DNA of 64,000 nt from Oscheius onirici (lineage: Eukaryota > Nematoda > Chromadorea > Rhabditida > Rhabditidae), in contig OW051470.1 in the NCBI GenBank assembly GCA_932521025.1, positions 9,534,501 to 9,598,500 of the forward strand, in the 5' to 3' direction. The position numbers and the translations under genes are program-made. Positions 24,491 through 39,846 of this stretch are shown here, in pieces. The stretch's first letter is position 1. Every line of letters begins with the position of its first letter. The notes under the pieces were generated by a model. It saw only the letters and a program-made list of their open reading frames with translations, did not search any database and was not told the origin of the DNA.

Positions 24491-24815
24491 TCTGAAAGAC
24501 AGTCCTTTAAGAAAAGTAGAGAGACAAAAGGAGTGAGATAGGGGGGAAGAGGGAGAGATAGAGAGTCAGAGAGAAAGGGAGATGTGGGCTAAGATAAACG
24601 CCTCAAAACTTATTGGAGCAGAAAAAAAGCAGAGAGAGAGTATGTGAGCGGAGATTCCATGTGACTGAACTGGAGAAAGAGGAGGGTTAATCAATGCTCC
24701 TGGATTAGCTGAAATATCATCTCTGACGGCAGGAAGCCTATCAGATGTACGTTATGTACGTAAACTTTATTCAACAGAGTGATGTGGCATTCTCAAAATT
24801 TAAGGGAATTTCTAG

Positions 24816-24880
24816 CCTTTTGGTGTTCTGCAAAGTTGTAGAGCTTGATCAGCTCTACAACTTTGCAGAACACCAAAAAG
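24816..24880. repeat. Foldback repeat family B, copy 1 (perfect hairpin)
   Basis: CTTTTGGTGTTCTGCAAAGT then TGTAGAGCT pairs base for base with 24851-24880 across a loop of about five bases, giving a 65-base hairpin of about 29 bp. Diverged copies lie at 30272-30333 and 62053-62115, and a half copy at 19349-19379. Confidence 0.85.
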
Positions 24881-24958
24881 TTCGAAAATCAGTTTTTGAG
24901 TCAGAAAAATAGGATTCAATACAAACCATTCGAAACCAATGAAAAATTTCAAAACCTC

Positions 24959-25077
24959 GCTTACAGCCACACAACGTTGAAAGTACGCCATCCCGTCCGA
25001 TCTGGCAAGTCAAGCAACGTTGGGCCCGGTTGGTACTTGAATCGGAGACGGCTTGGGAATCCCGGATGTCGTAAGCT
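24959..25077 (+). pseudogene. 5S rRNA copy 1, diverged (probable pseudogene)
   Basis: Same 119-base body as the other copies, GCTTAC to GTAAGC, but with several changes, e.g. TACAGCCACACAACG and TGGTACTTGAATCGG. A run of T follows, as for a Pol III terminator. Substitutions in both arms make function doubtful. Confidence 0.75.
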
Positions 25078-25836
25078 TTTTTGCCTTTTTTGCAAAAAAT
25101 TATCTAGGAAAGAGCAGTAAACTGAGGATCATTATGGTGCCTCACCAAGCTAGTTAGATTTGTTGGTAGGACAAAGAGAAAGGCAACGGTGGCGGTTTTT
25201 CTTCAGGACAACCCAGTGAATTTATAGGATCGCGTGTCTCCAGAGGAGACAAATTTGACTCGCGATTGCATGCTGCGAAATCTTTCCGTTCGAAAAACAG
25301 CCTGGAAAGGGGACAAATCGGGTTTGGACTGCGTTTGTCTCGGCAACAATTTAGCAAAGTTTGGGAAGAGCATTCGAATGGAGAAGAAAGTCGGAGGAAC
25401 AGAGAGACAGAGGGACAGTTATTGAGGGTGAGAACTGAACCGGACCTTGAAATCGACCTTGGTTTGAGAGAGAGAGAGACACAGGTAATAGATGTGATTC
25501 CCCGCCCAAAAATGGGAAAGAGAGTGAAACCGCACGCCTCCCGAAAAAAAAGGTTTCCGACCTGGGAGTTGGAGATAAGACGGGTCACATAGAGAAAGAG
25601 AGATGAAGTATCGAATACAATCCAGAAAGAGAGATGCTTAGGAGATAATGGCTGGGCGATGAAGAGTCAGCGGGGAATACGAAGTGAAGAAGCCTCCGGA
25701 GGAGGGATGGGTGTAAACAAAACAACTAGCCAAGCGCAGCTTCAGGAGGAGTAGTCAACAAAAACGTGAAAGATGGGTCAGGGTTTGACTGAAATTTTTC
25801 GCCACATTCGATACCAATGGAGAATTTTCAACGCCC

Positions 25837-25955
25837 GCTTACGGCCACACCACGTTGAAAGTACGCCATCCCGTCCGATCTGGCAAGTCAAGCAACGTTG
25901 GGCCCGGTTAGTACTTGGATCGGAGACGGCTTGGGAATCCCGGGTGTCGTAAGCT
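25837..25955 (+). rRNA. 5S ribosomal RNA, copy 2
   Basis: Full-length 119-base 5S rRNA: GCTTACGGCCACACCACG at the 5' end, the conserved CCCGTCCGATCTGGCAAGTC and the internal-promoter block GTTAGTACTTGGATCGGAGA, and 3' GGGTGTCGTAAGC pairing with the 5' end. A run of T directly after is the Pol III terminator. Its body matches the minus-strand copies almost exactly. Confidence 0.92.
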
Positions 25956-27291
25956 TTTTCCTTTTTTTTTTTTTTTTAAATTTTCTGTTTTGTTTTGTTG
26001 CTATGGAAAGAGAACAGTTTTTCCCCCGACTATAGTCCCATTTTGTAGCTTTGCATGTCCAAAATGATCAGAAGTAAACATATAAAAAGACCGACAAAAA
26101 GGACTGAAGGGTAGCATCTATCCAAATAAATACAGAGGAGGACTAAAGGCGATAGCTGTCGATTGTAATCGATGACTGGAAGGACAGAGAGGAGAGCAAA
26201 TATTTACGGGGGTGAGGCTGCGTGAGGGAGGTGTTTCTTCGTCGCGGCTCACTGGACACACCAAAATTGGTTCTTTCGGAAGGTCAAGTTGTGAATCAGA
26301 GGTCAGACGGACAGAGGGACAGAGAGACAGAGAGGGACAGTTCAGATCAAAAACCGATCCAGAGCATAAGACCAAGAATAATTGTTAATATTCACGCGGC
26401 TTTATGCATTTGAAAGAGATCGGACCGAGCTGTAAACAAGGCGCGAGCAAAAAAAAAGAGAAATGTACAGGCTATTTTCGAGAAAAAGTGCGAGGGTGTC
26501 ATGGCATCTACGCAATAAGAGAGCAGCTGTTTTGGTTGGCCAGCTGCCATTAGGCTTTTCTTCTTTCTGGGCGGAAACGATCGATCTTCCCATTAGTCTC
26601 TGGAAATGGTCCGAAAAGGAGGCGGGCAATAAACAAACACCTTGTTTGGGGGAAGAGATAAGGAAAATGATGGGAGAAAAGTGAAAAGTTTATGCAACCA
26701 GGACTCGTTTCAAGCATTTTTCCTTGCCCGACCGGGCTGTCTATCTTTCAATGTCCCGGGATCGCCAGCTCATCGCCGTACGGTGTCGTCACATCGTGTG
26801 AATGAGGTCTGTAGCGTTGTATCCAGCTGCAATTTACCGTAGTGTAGTAGTGCAAACCCCCTCCCTGAGTGACACCTTGACGCGGTGGAGGGGATTACGA
26901 TTCTTTAGTTTTTCATATTTTTCCAACATGCAAACAGTGACGAAAAATAACGATATCTTTCTCGCTATAAACAGAAGAAGAAAATATTTGAGCGCTAACC
27001 GCGAGACAGTACAGAAAATGAGGAGAGAAGCATCAAAACAACACGCCGCAGGAGTCGAATTTCGACGGGGCTGGGGACCTCGGATGACGGTTGCCGGGGC
27101 GACATGCCCCCCAACCACTTCGGGGGCCTATTTATGGGACGCCCTGTTTGGTAACAATGCAATGAATCAGAGCCCGTGCCCCGAATGCTACTCACGAGAT
27201 TGGTCACTCACATCTTGTTATTGGGGAGAGAATTTGAATGGATGCTGATTAATGAGAGAGTGAATACAGTGAACTTTGAGGAGGAAAATAA

Positions 27292-27292
<1 letters not shown>

Positions 27293-27338
<46 letters not shown>
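27293..27338. repeat. GGGACA hexanucleotide array, about 7 copies
   Basis: About 7.5 perfect copies of AGGGAC, the reverse complement of the unit that forms the 53-copy array at 33835-34154. Confidence 0.95.
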
Positions 27339-27340
<2 letters not shown>

Positions 27341-28970
27341 TGTCGTTCTCAAGTGGGGGCAGGTTTGCGGTCGCTGTCTCTCTTACCACAAAAGTGTGAC
27401 TACTTTTTTGGAAATGGGAAGATGAAAGGCTGTTTGGGTATGCGGCCGTTGTGAGAAAGAGAGGGAGTGGAATGAAATGACTCACTTCCGGAGAAAGGAA
27501 GTGACCACTCTTAGGGACTAGGGTCAGGCGTGGTAGAGAGACAGAAAGTCATGGAAACAGAGAGTCAGAGACACAGAAAGACAGATATGCGACTGAACTG
27601 GATGGGATGAATCATATAAACTGTAAAGAGGATAAAGAGGGAGGCAACGAGAACCTAGGACGCCGCGTGGTCGTTATGATGGTCAGCCGGTTTTTTCGTA
27701 GAGAACGAGAGATGGAGGAGGAGGAAGACATTAATGGGGGTGAGTCAGCTGCCAGAAGACGAAACAATTCGGCAAAGAGCTTATGAAACTAAATGAGAGA
27801 AACGTTGCACAACGTGTGACGTGATGCCTTGAAATTTTGTTATTGAAGAAAAATGAAGTTCAATGAACGTTTTGCATAACAATTACTAGCACAAAACATA
27901 CTAAACAAAACTCTATATAACCATATACAATTGGAAGAATAACCATTGTGCCAATGACTCTAGCTGAAAAGGTCTCCAACTCTCCACCCAAAGATGCCGA
28001 AATCATAGAAGTGGCTACTGATCCGGTTAGGAAGAAGAGCGAGACACGACCGGCTAGTAAAGGGTCTGGGGTTAGTAGTTTTTTGCAGTTGCAGTCTACC
28101 AGGGATCTGTCTGTCTGTCTGCCTGACTGCCTGTCTATCTGACTCTCTCTCTGTCCCTCTGTCTGTTGGTCTCTCTGATTCTCTGTCCTCTCTGATTTTT
28201 TGACTCTCCGACTCTCTGGCTCTCTGTATCTCTAATTCTCTACCTGACTCTCCGTTTATCTGACTCTCACTGTCTCTTTGACTCTCTGACTATCTCTGTC
28301 CCTCTGCTTCTCTCTGTCTCTAACTCTCTCCCTTACAGGCGGCTTCCCTCGAAGGTGGCAACAAGAAAAAAAGCACTAGCGGATGTTGTACCATCGGACA
28401 GAACGAGAGAGTCTACAAAGAGGCCGAAAAGGAGCTGAAAGCTCTGGAAGGCTACCACGGTTTCCTGCCACGAGAAGATGTGAACGATTTGTTGAAAAAA
28501 TATGGAGACTATCTGATAAGAGTTTCGGAGACTGAAGAAGACGAGAAGGGTGGCGTCAAAAAGTGGGAAATTATACTGTCGGTTAAGGTGGAAAAGTGCC
28601 CACCAAAAGACGGACATTCCATGCGACGGCGACTAATGAAGAGGACAATTATGTGAGTTTTGTCCTTAGAATAGAATAGAATATTCATTTTGCCATAGGC
28701 AAAACATTGTTACAATGTACAAAGGAGGAATAGCAGAGGGTTACAATTCAACTTTAGGAATCAAAGTAGTTTAAAAACACTCGGGCTGTGTCTATAACCG
28801 GGACGTACAATAGCCAAACTGCTGAAAAATGAGCACGTGAATTAGGCACTATTTTGAAACCTTGGTTGAGTTGGAAACCATGCTAAATGTGAAAAAAAGG
28901 GGGGTGTATCGAGTACAGGTCTTCTTCAAGGAATCATCCGTCTAGAAGACCATGGATCGCGTCCGAATGT

Positions 28971-29442
28971 AGAGCAATGTGAATTTTTAGTCTCAAAAAA
29001 TTGTTCCGCGTCCCGCGGGAGGGAATCTCGTGCCCATTTCTATTCCCGTAAAAAGCAGTTTTTCCCGCGGGAATGACGGGAATGGCGAGAATTTTTCAAA
29101 AACGCAAATTTCGCTTATTTTCATCGGGTTTTCGCTATGCAACTAATTTTCGCACTGATTTTCAACAAACTAATGGTCAGAAGGGCAGTTCTAAGCCGAT
29201 GACAGTAAAAATACGCCATATTTTGACAAAAAAGCTGGTCCTCCCTTGATTTTTTGCCGACGAAAAACTCTAAAATGGGAAGAAAAAGAGCCTGGATTTT
29301 CCCGCGGGAATCATGAAAATTCCCGCAGGAACCCGCGGGAATTTTTAGTCTCAAAAATTATTCCCGCGTCCCGCGGGAAGGGAATCCCGTGACCATTTTC
29401 ATTCCCGCGTTCCCGCGGGAATTTCATTCCCGCACATCTCTG
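28971..29442 (-). mobile_element. hAT-like non-autonomous element with CCCGCGGG repeats
   Basis: On the minus strand it starts CAGAGATGTGCGG at 29442 and runs through many copies of ATTCCCGCGGGAA and GGGAATGAAAATGG. A second block with the same motif and TTTTTAGTCTCAAAAA begins near 28980. The far end is degenerate. It interrupts the retrotransposon remnant next to it. Confidence 0.5.
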
Positions 29443-30245
29443 ATGTACACCTGTTTGAGAACTGTTTAGGTACAAGCTTGTATTGCACAGTCCGTCCATT
29501 GGAAGGACAAAAACGATACAAATCAGAAATTTTCGTAAAACCTAAACCCAAAAGGACTTTACGAGCAAACAAAATGTCATTAACCAACTTTCTGGTTGGC
29601 AATGAGTGGATACTCAAAAGTCTTAAACGCGTTTCGTAGCTGGGCATGTCTCTATATGTCAGTCCTCGATTGTTCTTTAGCCAAAGGATTCTAGAAAAGT
29701 CCTTTTGGATTTTTTCTAAGGAATTAACGTCTTTTTTGAGATAGGGATTCCAAATTAAAGAACAAAATTCCATTCTGGACCTAACATAAGTTATAAACAG
29801 CTTAGTAAGAAGTTTGGGATCGCTCGTAAGGAATACTCTGAAGATTCTAAACACTATGTTAGCAGACTGAATCATATGGCCGTACTGGGGTCTGAAGGAC
29901 AAACAATCATCATAACGGATACCTAAATCGCGAACGCTGCTTCGACCGTCAATCAGAAATCCATTTACGTGGTAAATGTTCCTAGGATTTTTTGAACCTA
30001 AATGGGCAACATACGTTTTGTTCTCAGGTATTCTTAACTTTAACATGTCGAAATAGGATACTACTCTGTCAATGGAGTGTTGAAGCACATCACTGGATTC
30101 AATGCTAGACTTTTCCTCAAATGAAACGTAAAGTTTAACATCGTCAGCAAACTGGGTAAACTTTTACCTCAGGTGGTAGTTGAGTAAATCGTATTAGATT
30201 GGCTACGTAAAGATTGAAAAGTGTAGGTCCAATAACACTCCTTTT
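29443..30245 (-). pseudogene. Non-LTR retrotransposon reverse transcriptase remnant
   Basis: On the minus strand the text GPTLFNLYVANLI leads into FADDVKLYVSFEE, the FADD catalytic motif of reverse transcriptase. The two pieces lie in different frames, so there is a frameshift near 30160. A 200-codon stretch follows with features of the CR1/Jockey-type RT thumb: VRDLGIRYDD, FITYVRSRMEFCSLIWNP and LEKIQKDFSRILW. The 5' part (endonuclease, RT fingers) is missing, and the 3' end is cut by the hAT-like element. It lies inside intron 2 of the Fer-like gene, antisense to it. Confidence 0.85.
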
Positions 30246-30271
30246 TCAGATTAAAGAATTCATTTTCCAGC

Positions 30272-30333
30272 TTTTTGATGTTTTGCAAGTTGTAGCTCAA
30301 ATCAAAAGCTACAACTTTGCGGAACAGCGAAAT
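30272..30333. repeat. Foldback repeat family B, copy 2 (imperfect)
   Basis: TTTTGATGTTTTGCAAGTTG then TAGCTC pairs imperfectly with GCTACAACTTTGCGGAACAG across a ten-base loop. Same core as the copies at 24816 and 62053. Confidence 0.6.
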
Positions 30334-30601
30334 GCGAGAAAATTAGGTTTTCCAGATAAAATTGGAGAATTAGTTTACTTACCTGTAAAAAACTAACAAA
30401 ACCATATGTGCAACCCGGAATTTGTGGCCGAATTTGCCGTCCTGGCCAGGCTTGTTGATTCTGGGTTGTTCAGTTTTCCATTTTCTTCCAATTTTTCTGA
30501 TGGCAAAACTAAAGCTAATCGGGGGACGTATTTGGAAACAAAAAAAATCAGAAAAAAAAATGAATTTTTTTAGCCCGCCGCAGCGCAGATTTTCAACAAG
30601 C

Positions 30602-30674
30602 CTAGTCCTGGCCTAGTGGTCCAAGGCGCAGGTACCGTTCGAAACGACCCAGGTTCGCTTCTGCGAGACTCAAA
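30602..30674 (+). pseudogene. tRNA-like sequence
   Basis: A box TGGCCTAGTGG, an anticodon-like loop TTCGAAA and a near B box GGTTCGCTTC are tRNA-spaced. The T stem and acceptor do not pair. Probably a tRNA relic or a fragment of a tRNA-derived SINE. Confidence 0.3.
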
Positions 30675-31811
30675 TTGTCTTTTGTAGCGTTTTTGCATAA
30701 AAATGAATCTTTTTTTTTTGTGTATTTTTCGCTAAATTTTCAACGGAAAAATATTTTTTTTTCAGATAAGAAACGTCGTGATCAAACGAAGTCAAGGAAA
30801 GTATTCCATCAAGAAAAAGCAATTCAATTCCATCAAGGAACTTCTCGATACCTACAAAACCAAACTCTGTTACATGGTCGTCGTCGGCTTTCAGCTCAAG
30901 ACTCCCACGCCTCTTCAATACTGGGAGTATAAGCACTGCGATGTCAAGATGAGCGGCAAAGAACTGGGCAAGGGAGCCTTTGGAACTGTTCAGTTGGGAG
31001 AACTGACGACGAAGAAGGGAAAGAAGAAGGCTGTGGCCATAAATTCAACCAAGGTGGAACTGCCAAAAGAGCAGATCAAGAAGCTGATGGAAGAGGCTCG
31101 CACCCCGAGAAAGCTAAAGAGTCCATATATTATAAAGTCGTATGGGGTGGCAGTGGATGAACAGGTTTGTTACTGTCACTGTTACTCTTACTATTACTCT
31201 TATTATCTAAACTTTTTAAAAGCTATGGTGACTGTTATATCAACTCGCCTCGAGCCGACTTTTAAAAGTTATTTGGCTCAACAAACGGGAAATAACAAAA
31301 GAGTTTCTTCATTTCTTCGTATTTGAGCAGCGAAGTTTGAAAAAAAATTGAAAAAATTTGAAAAAAATGAAATGTGAGTGTTGATTGTACGAGTAGTGAA
31401 GTACTTCAGGTTCCTGTTGACTTTTTTGAAGTCTGGTAATCAGGAATGTTTTAATGATTTTTTCTTATGGTTTTTCTGATAAAACGCGCTGAAAATTATC
31501 AGGAGAAACTTCAAGAAGGCCGCGAACCTGAAGCGAAATGGTCACAGAGACTCATGTCGCACCACTCGCACTTACCATAACTCGGTCAATTTTAGTGCTT
31601 CTTATACCAATTTTTCTGGATTTTTCGACAGAATTAGAAAGCGATAAGAGTTTTATTAGTTCCCCCACCCCGAGCCCGTCGCAACAGAAGCGAAATGTGC
31701 AATTAGGGTGCCCCCGTCGCCGCGGCGTGTCTGCCCATTATCTCCCCCGCTCACGACCGTTCCCCGTCGTCGTGCCCCTCGACGTAAGTACCTGCTGTTC
31801 GTTCGTTCTGT

Positions 31812-32006
31812 ATCGCTTCTCGGCCTTATGGCTAAGATCAAAGTGTAGTAATCGTTCTTATCGAATTAACCTTCGATATACGTCGCTATTGCGTCGTACA
31901 AGGTTAACCGATTTTTGAGACCGGAGTTGGTCGTTGGCTTGCCAGCGCCTTCTCACGGGTCGACCCGGCGTTGCACTAGAGCCGGGACCGGCCCTCCCCT
32001 CAGGGG
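31812..32006 (+). ncRNA. U2 spliceosomal snRNA
   Basis: It starts ATCGCTTCTCGGCCTTATGG then CTAAGATCAAAGTGTAGTA, which is stem I followed by the branch-point recognition element GTAGTA, unchanged. CGTTCTTATCGAATTAACCT, stem IIb and a Sm site (GATTTTTGAG) follow. A 3' domain with GGGTCGACCCGGCGTTGCAC then CCGGGACCGGCCCTCCCCTC matches nematode U2 stem-loops III and IV. U2 pairs with the intron branch point. One base pattern after GTAGTA (ATCG rather than TCTG) differs from the usual sequence. The 3' end is estimated. It sits between the Fer-like remnant and the SL-like locus. Confidence 0.85.
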
Positions 32007-32159
32007 GAAATAAGCACAGCAACAAAAACAGTCGCGATACGCGCGAAAACTATAGACACTCGAGGCGAGCCCTGATACTCTGAAAATGCTCAGACTTCTC
32101 TTTTGAAGCCGACACAGAGAGGAGTTTAGAGATGGTTCACGTAATCCGCTTTCCATTCA

Positions 32160-32257
32160 GCTCTACACGTTTGTACTGCTCTCTTGTTTGATTGATGTGA
32201 CGCTATGTGAAACATCCGAAAAGGTAGTACTTTACCTCAAACTTGGGTAACTGAACA
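32160..32257 (-). ncRNA. Spliced-leader (SL1-like) RNA candidate
   Basis: On the minus strand TGTTCAGTTACCCAAGTTTG then AG is directly followed by GTAAAG. This matches 19 of 22 bases of the canonical nematode SL1 leader, including the invariant TTACCCAAGTTTGAG, and has a donor in the right place. SL RNAs donate this leader to mRNA 5' ends. The downstream half shows no clear Sm site (expected like AATTTTGG), so it may be a variant or a pseudogene. The 3' end is a guess. Confidence 0.5.
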
Positions 32258-32429
32258 CTTTTATCAGCGACAGTCTATTTCAATTTTCCAAAATATTGAA
32301 CGCTCAATTCAGCGCCATTTTCGGCACAAAATTATTTACGGAGAAAAGGGTCTTCCCGTAAAATAAAAAAGTCAAAAGTTTCTATGACATTTTGCCTGAG
32401 TATGTAAAAACTCGGAGGTAGACTGGAAC

Positions 32430-32665
32430 ACGATCACTCGGAAGTAGCTGTCAAGGTAATTGGAAAGAAAGTTGAGGTGAAGAGAGGTGTCTTACAAGGC
32501 GACACAGTTTCACCAGCACTCTTCTCGACTGTACTGGAAAGTGTTTTCCGGAGATGAAAACGCCAGTGAACATAGGCGGCCAACGACTCACAAACCGTGA
32601 AGATTATGATGTTTTGATATCTCACTCAGCGCAACGGCTTCAACATATGATATTGTCGGAAAGTG
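32430..32665 (+). pseudogene. RTE-like reverse transcriptase fragment
   Basis: The text VEVKRGVLQGDTVSPALFST then VLESVFRR is the RT motif with GVxQGDxxSPxLF. After a frame shift it continues as VNIGGQRLTN...DYDVLISHSAQRL, where intact elements have LRFADDxVLIS. The catalytic aspartates are gone. Only about 75 codons remain. Confidence 0.75.
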
Positions 32666-33374
32666 CCAAAGTCGGACTCTTTTTTCTTGTCAAAAATCTT
32701 TTTATATTTGTAAATTTTTGCACGATTTTCTCCAGCTTTTTTCATCAATGTCTCTGGATAAGGCAACCGTTTTTGGTACTTGTGAACTACACGCAATTTC
32801 AACAAAGTCCATAAGTTATAATAATTTGGCAATATTGTTTTGTCATTGTAATAATTTTGACTTAATTGCCGCAAAACAATTCATTCGTCATGAATACTTT
32901 TTCGCTACCTAGCACGGAAGAAGAAGCTGTTCGCCTTCTACCTTCTAGTCTATGGGGATCGGCGAAGTGGAGTAAGAAGCATCGACAGACTGCTCGCCAT
33001 CGCCTGGACAGTTATTTTTTATGATTTTGAAAGTTTCTATGACAATTACTTGCAAATCAATCAGTTTCTATGATTTATGGACTTTGTTGAAATTGCGTCT
33101 ATGTAGTTCGCCAGTTCCCAGTTTTTACTCCGTCTCATTTTGTACTCTTGAAGCTCCGCTCTGTCTTTTGAGACCAGTCTCTGAATCAGCCTTACCAAAA
33201 CAGAGATCCGCCCTATTTCGAAGCATTCCACCAGACATCCATCTTTTAATTTCTCTCTCCAGATCCACAAAAAAAGTTTTTCCCGTGGATGACGTGCTCT
33301 CTTCTCATTCTTTGGGCAGCTGAACTAACAGCGACTCGGCGCGGCAGTCGCGGGAGATATTCAGCACTGCGGCC

Positions 33375-39720
<6,346 letters not shown>

Positions 39721-39846
39721 TATCTCTCTCATTTCCCAAAGAATTCCGTTGTTGTCAACAAGAAGTTTATTCTATCAAATTAGGGCGGGGACCACAAAGT
39801 ATAGAGGGGCGAGAGAGAGCGAGTGTACAGTGGCAAAGCTTGTCTA

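Larger units (their letters stand above)
24491..27953. other. Gene-poor, repeat-rich intergenic region
   Basis: 3.5 kb holding two 5S rRNA copies, a perfect hairpin repeat, a GGGACA hexamer array and long polypurine GGGACAGAGAGAC-type tracts. A GC-rich island near 27050-27150 has small hairpins (GGGGC/GCCCC). No convincing protein-coding gene. Confidence 0.5.
27954..31164 (+). pseudogene. Truncated Fer-like SH2-kinase gene, active-site Lys lost
   Basis: Three exons in phase: 27954-28070, 28339-28652, 30771-31164. They encode an SH2 domain (GYHGFLPREDVNDLLKKYGD then YLIRVSE with the phosphotyrosine-binding Arg) and the start of a tyrosine kinase with an intact glycine loop (ELGKGAFGTVQLG). 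The beta-3 lysine is replaced: the motif reads AVAINSTK instead of VAIK or VAVK. The frame then stops at a donor after GVAVDEQ, and no exon with HRDL, DFG or the C-lobe follows. The N-terminal F-BAR part of Fer/Fps is also absent, as in the short nematode SH2-kinases. Intron 2 has swollen to 2.1 kb with a hAT-like element and a retrotransposon remnant. Either a dead gene or an SH2-only protein; the open frame and intact splice sites leave the second possible. Confidence 0.65.
31165..33374. other. Intergenic region around U2, SL-like and RTE remnants
   Basis: Apart from the features listed separately, I saw no coding frame. The promoter of the EB-module gene must lie in its last part. Confidence 0.45.

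Noticed and set aside
31538-31918. 126-codon frame overlapping U2
   Set aside because: It covers the U2 snRNA sequence and its GC-rich upstream region; no protein features.
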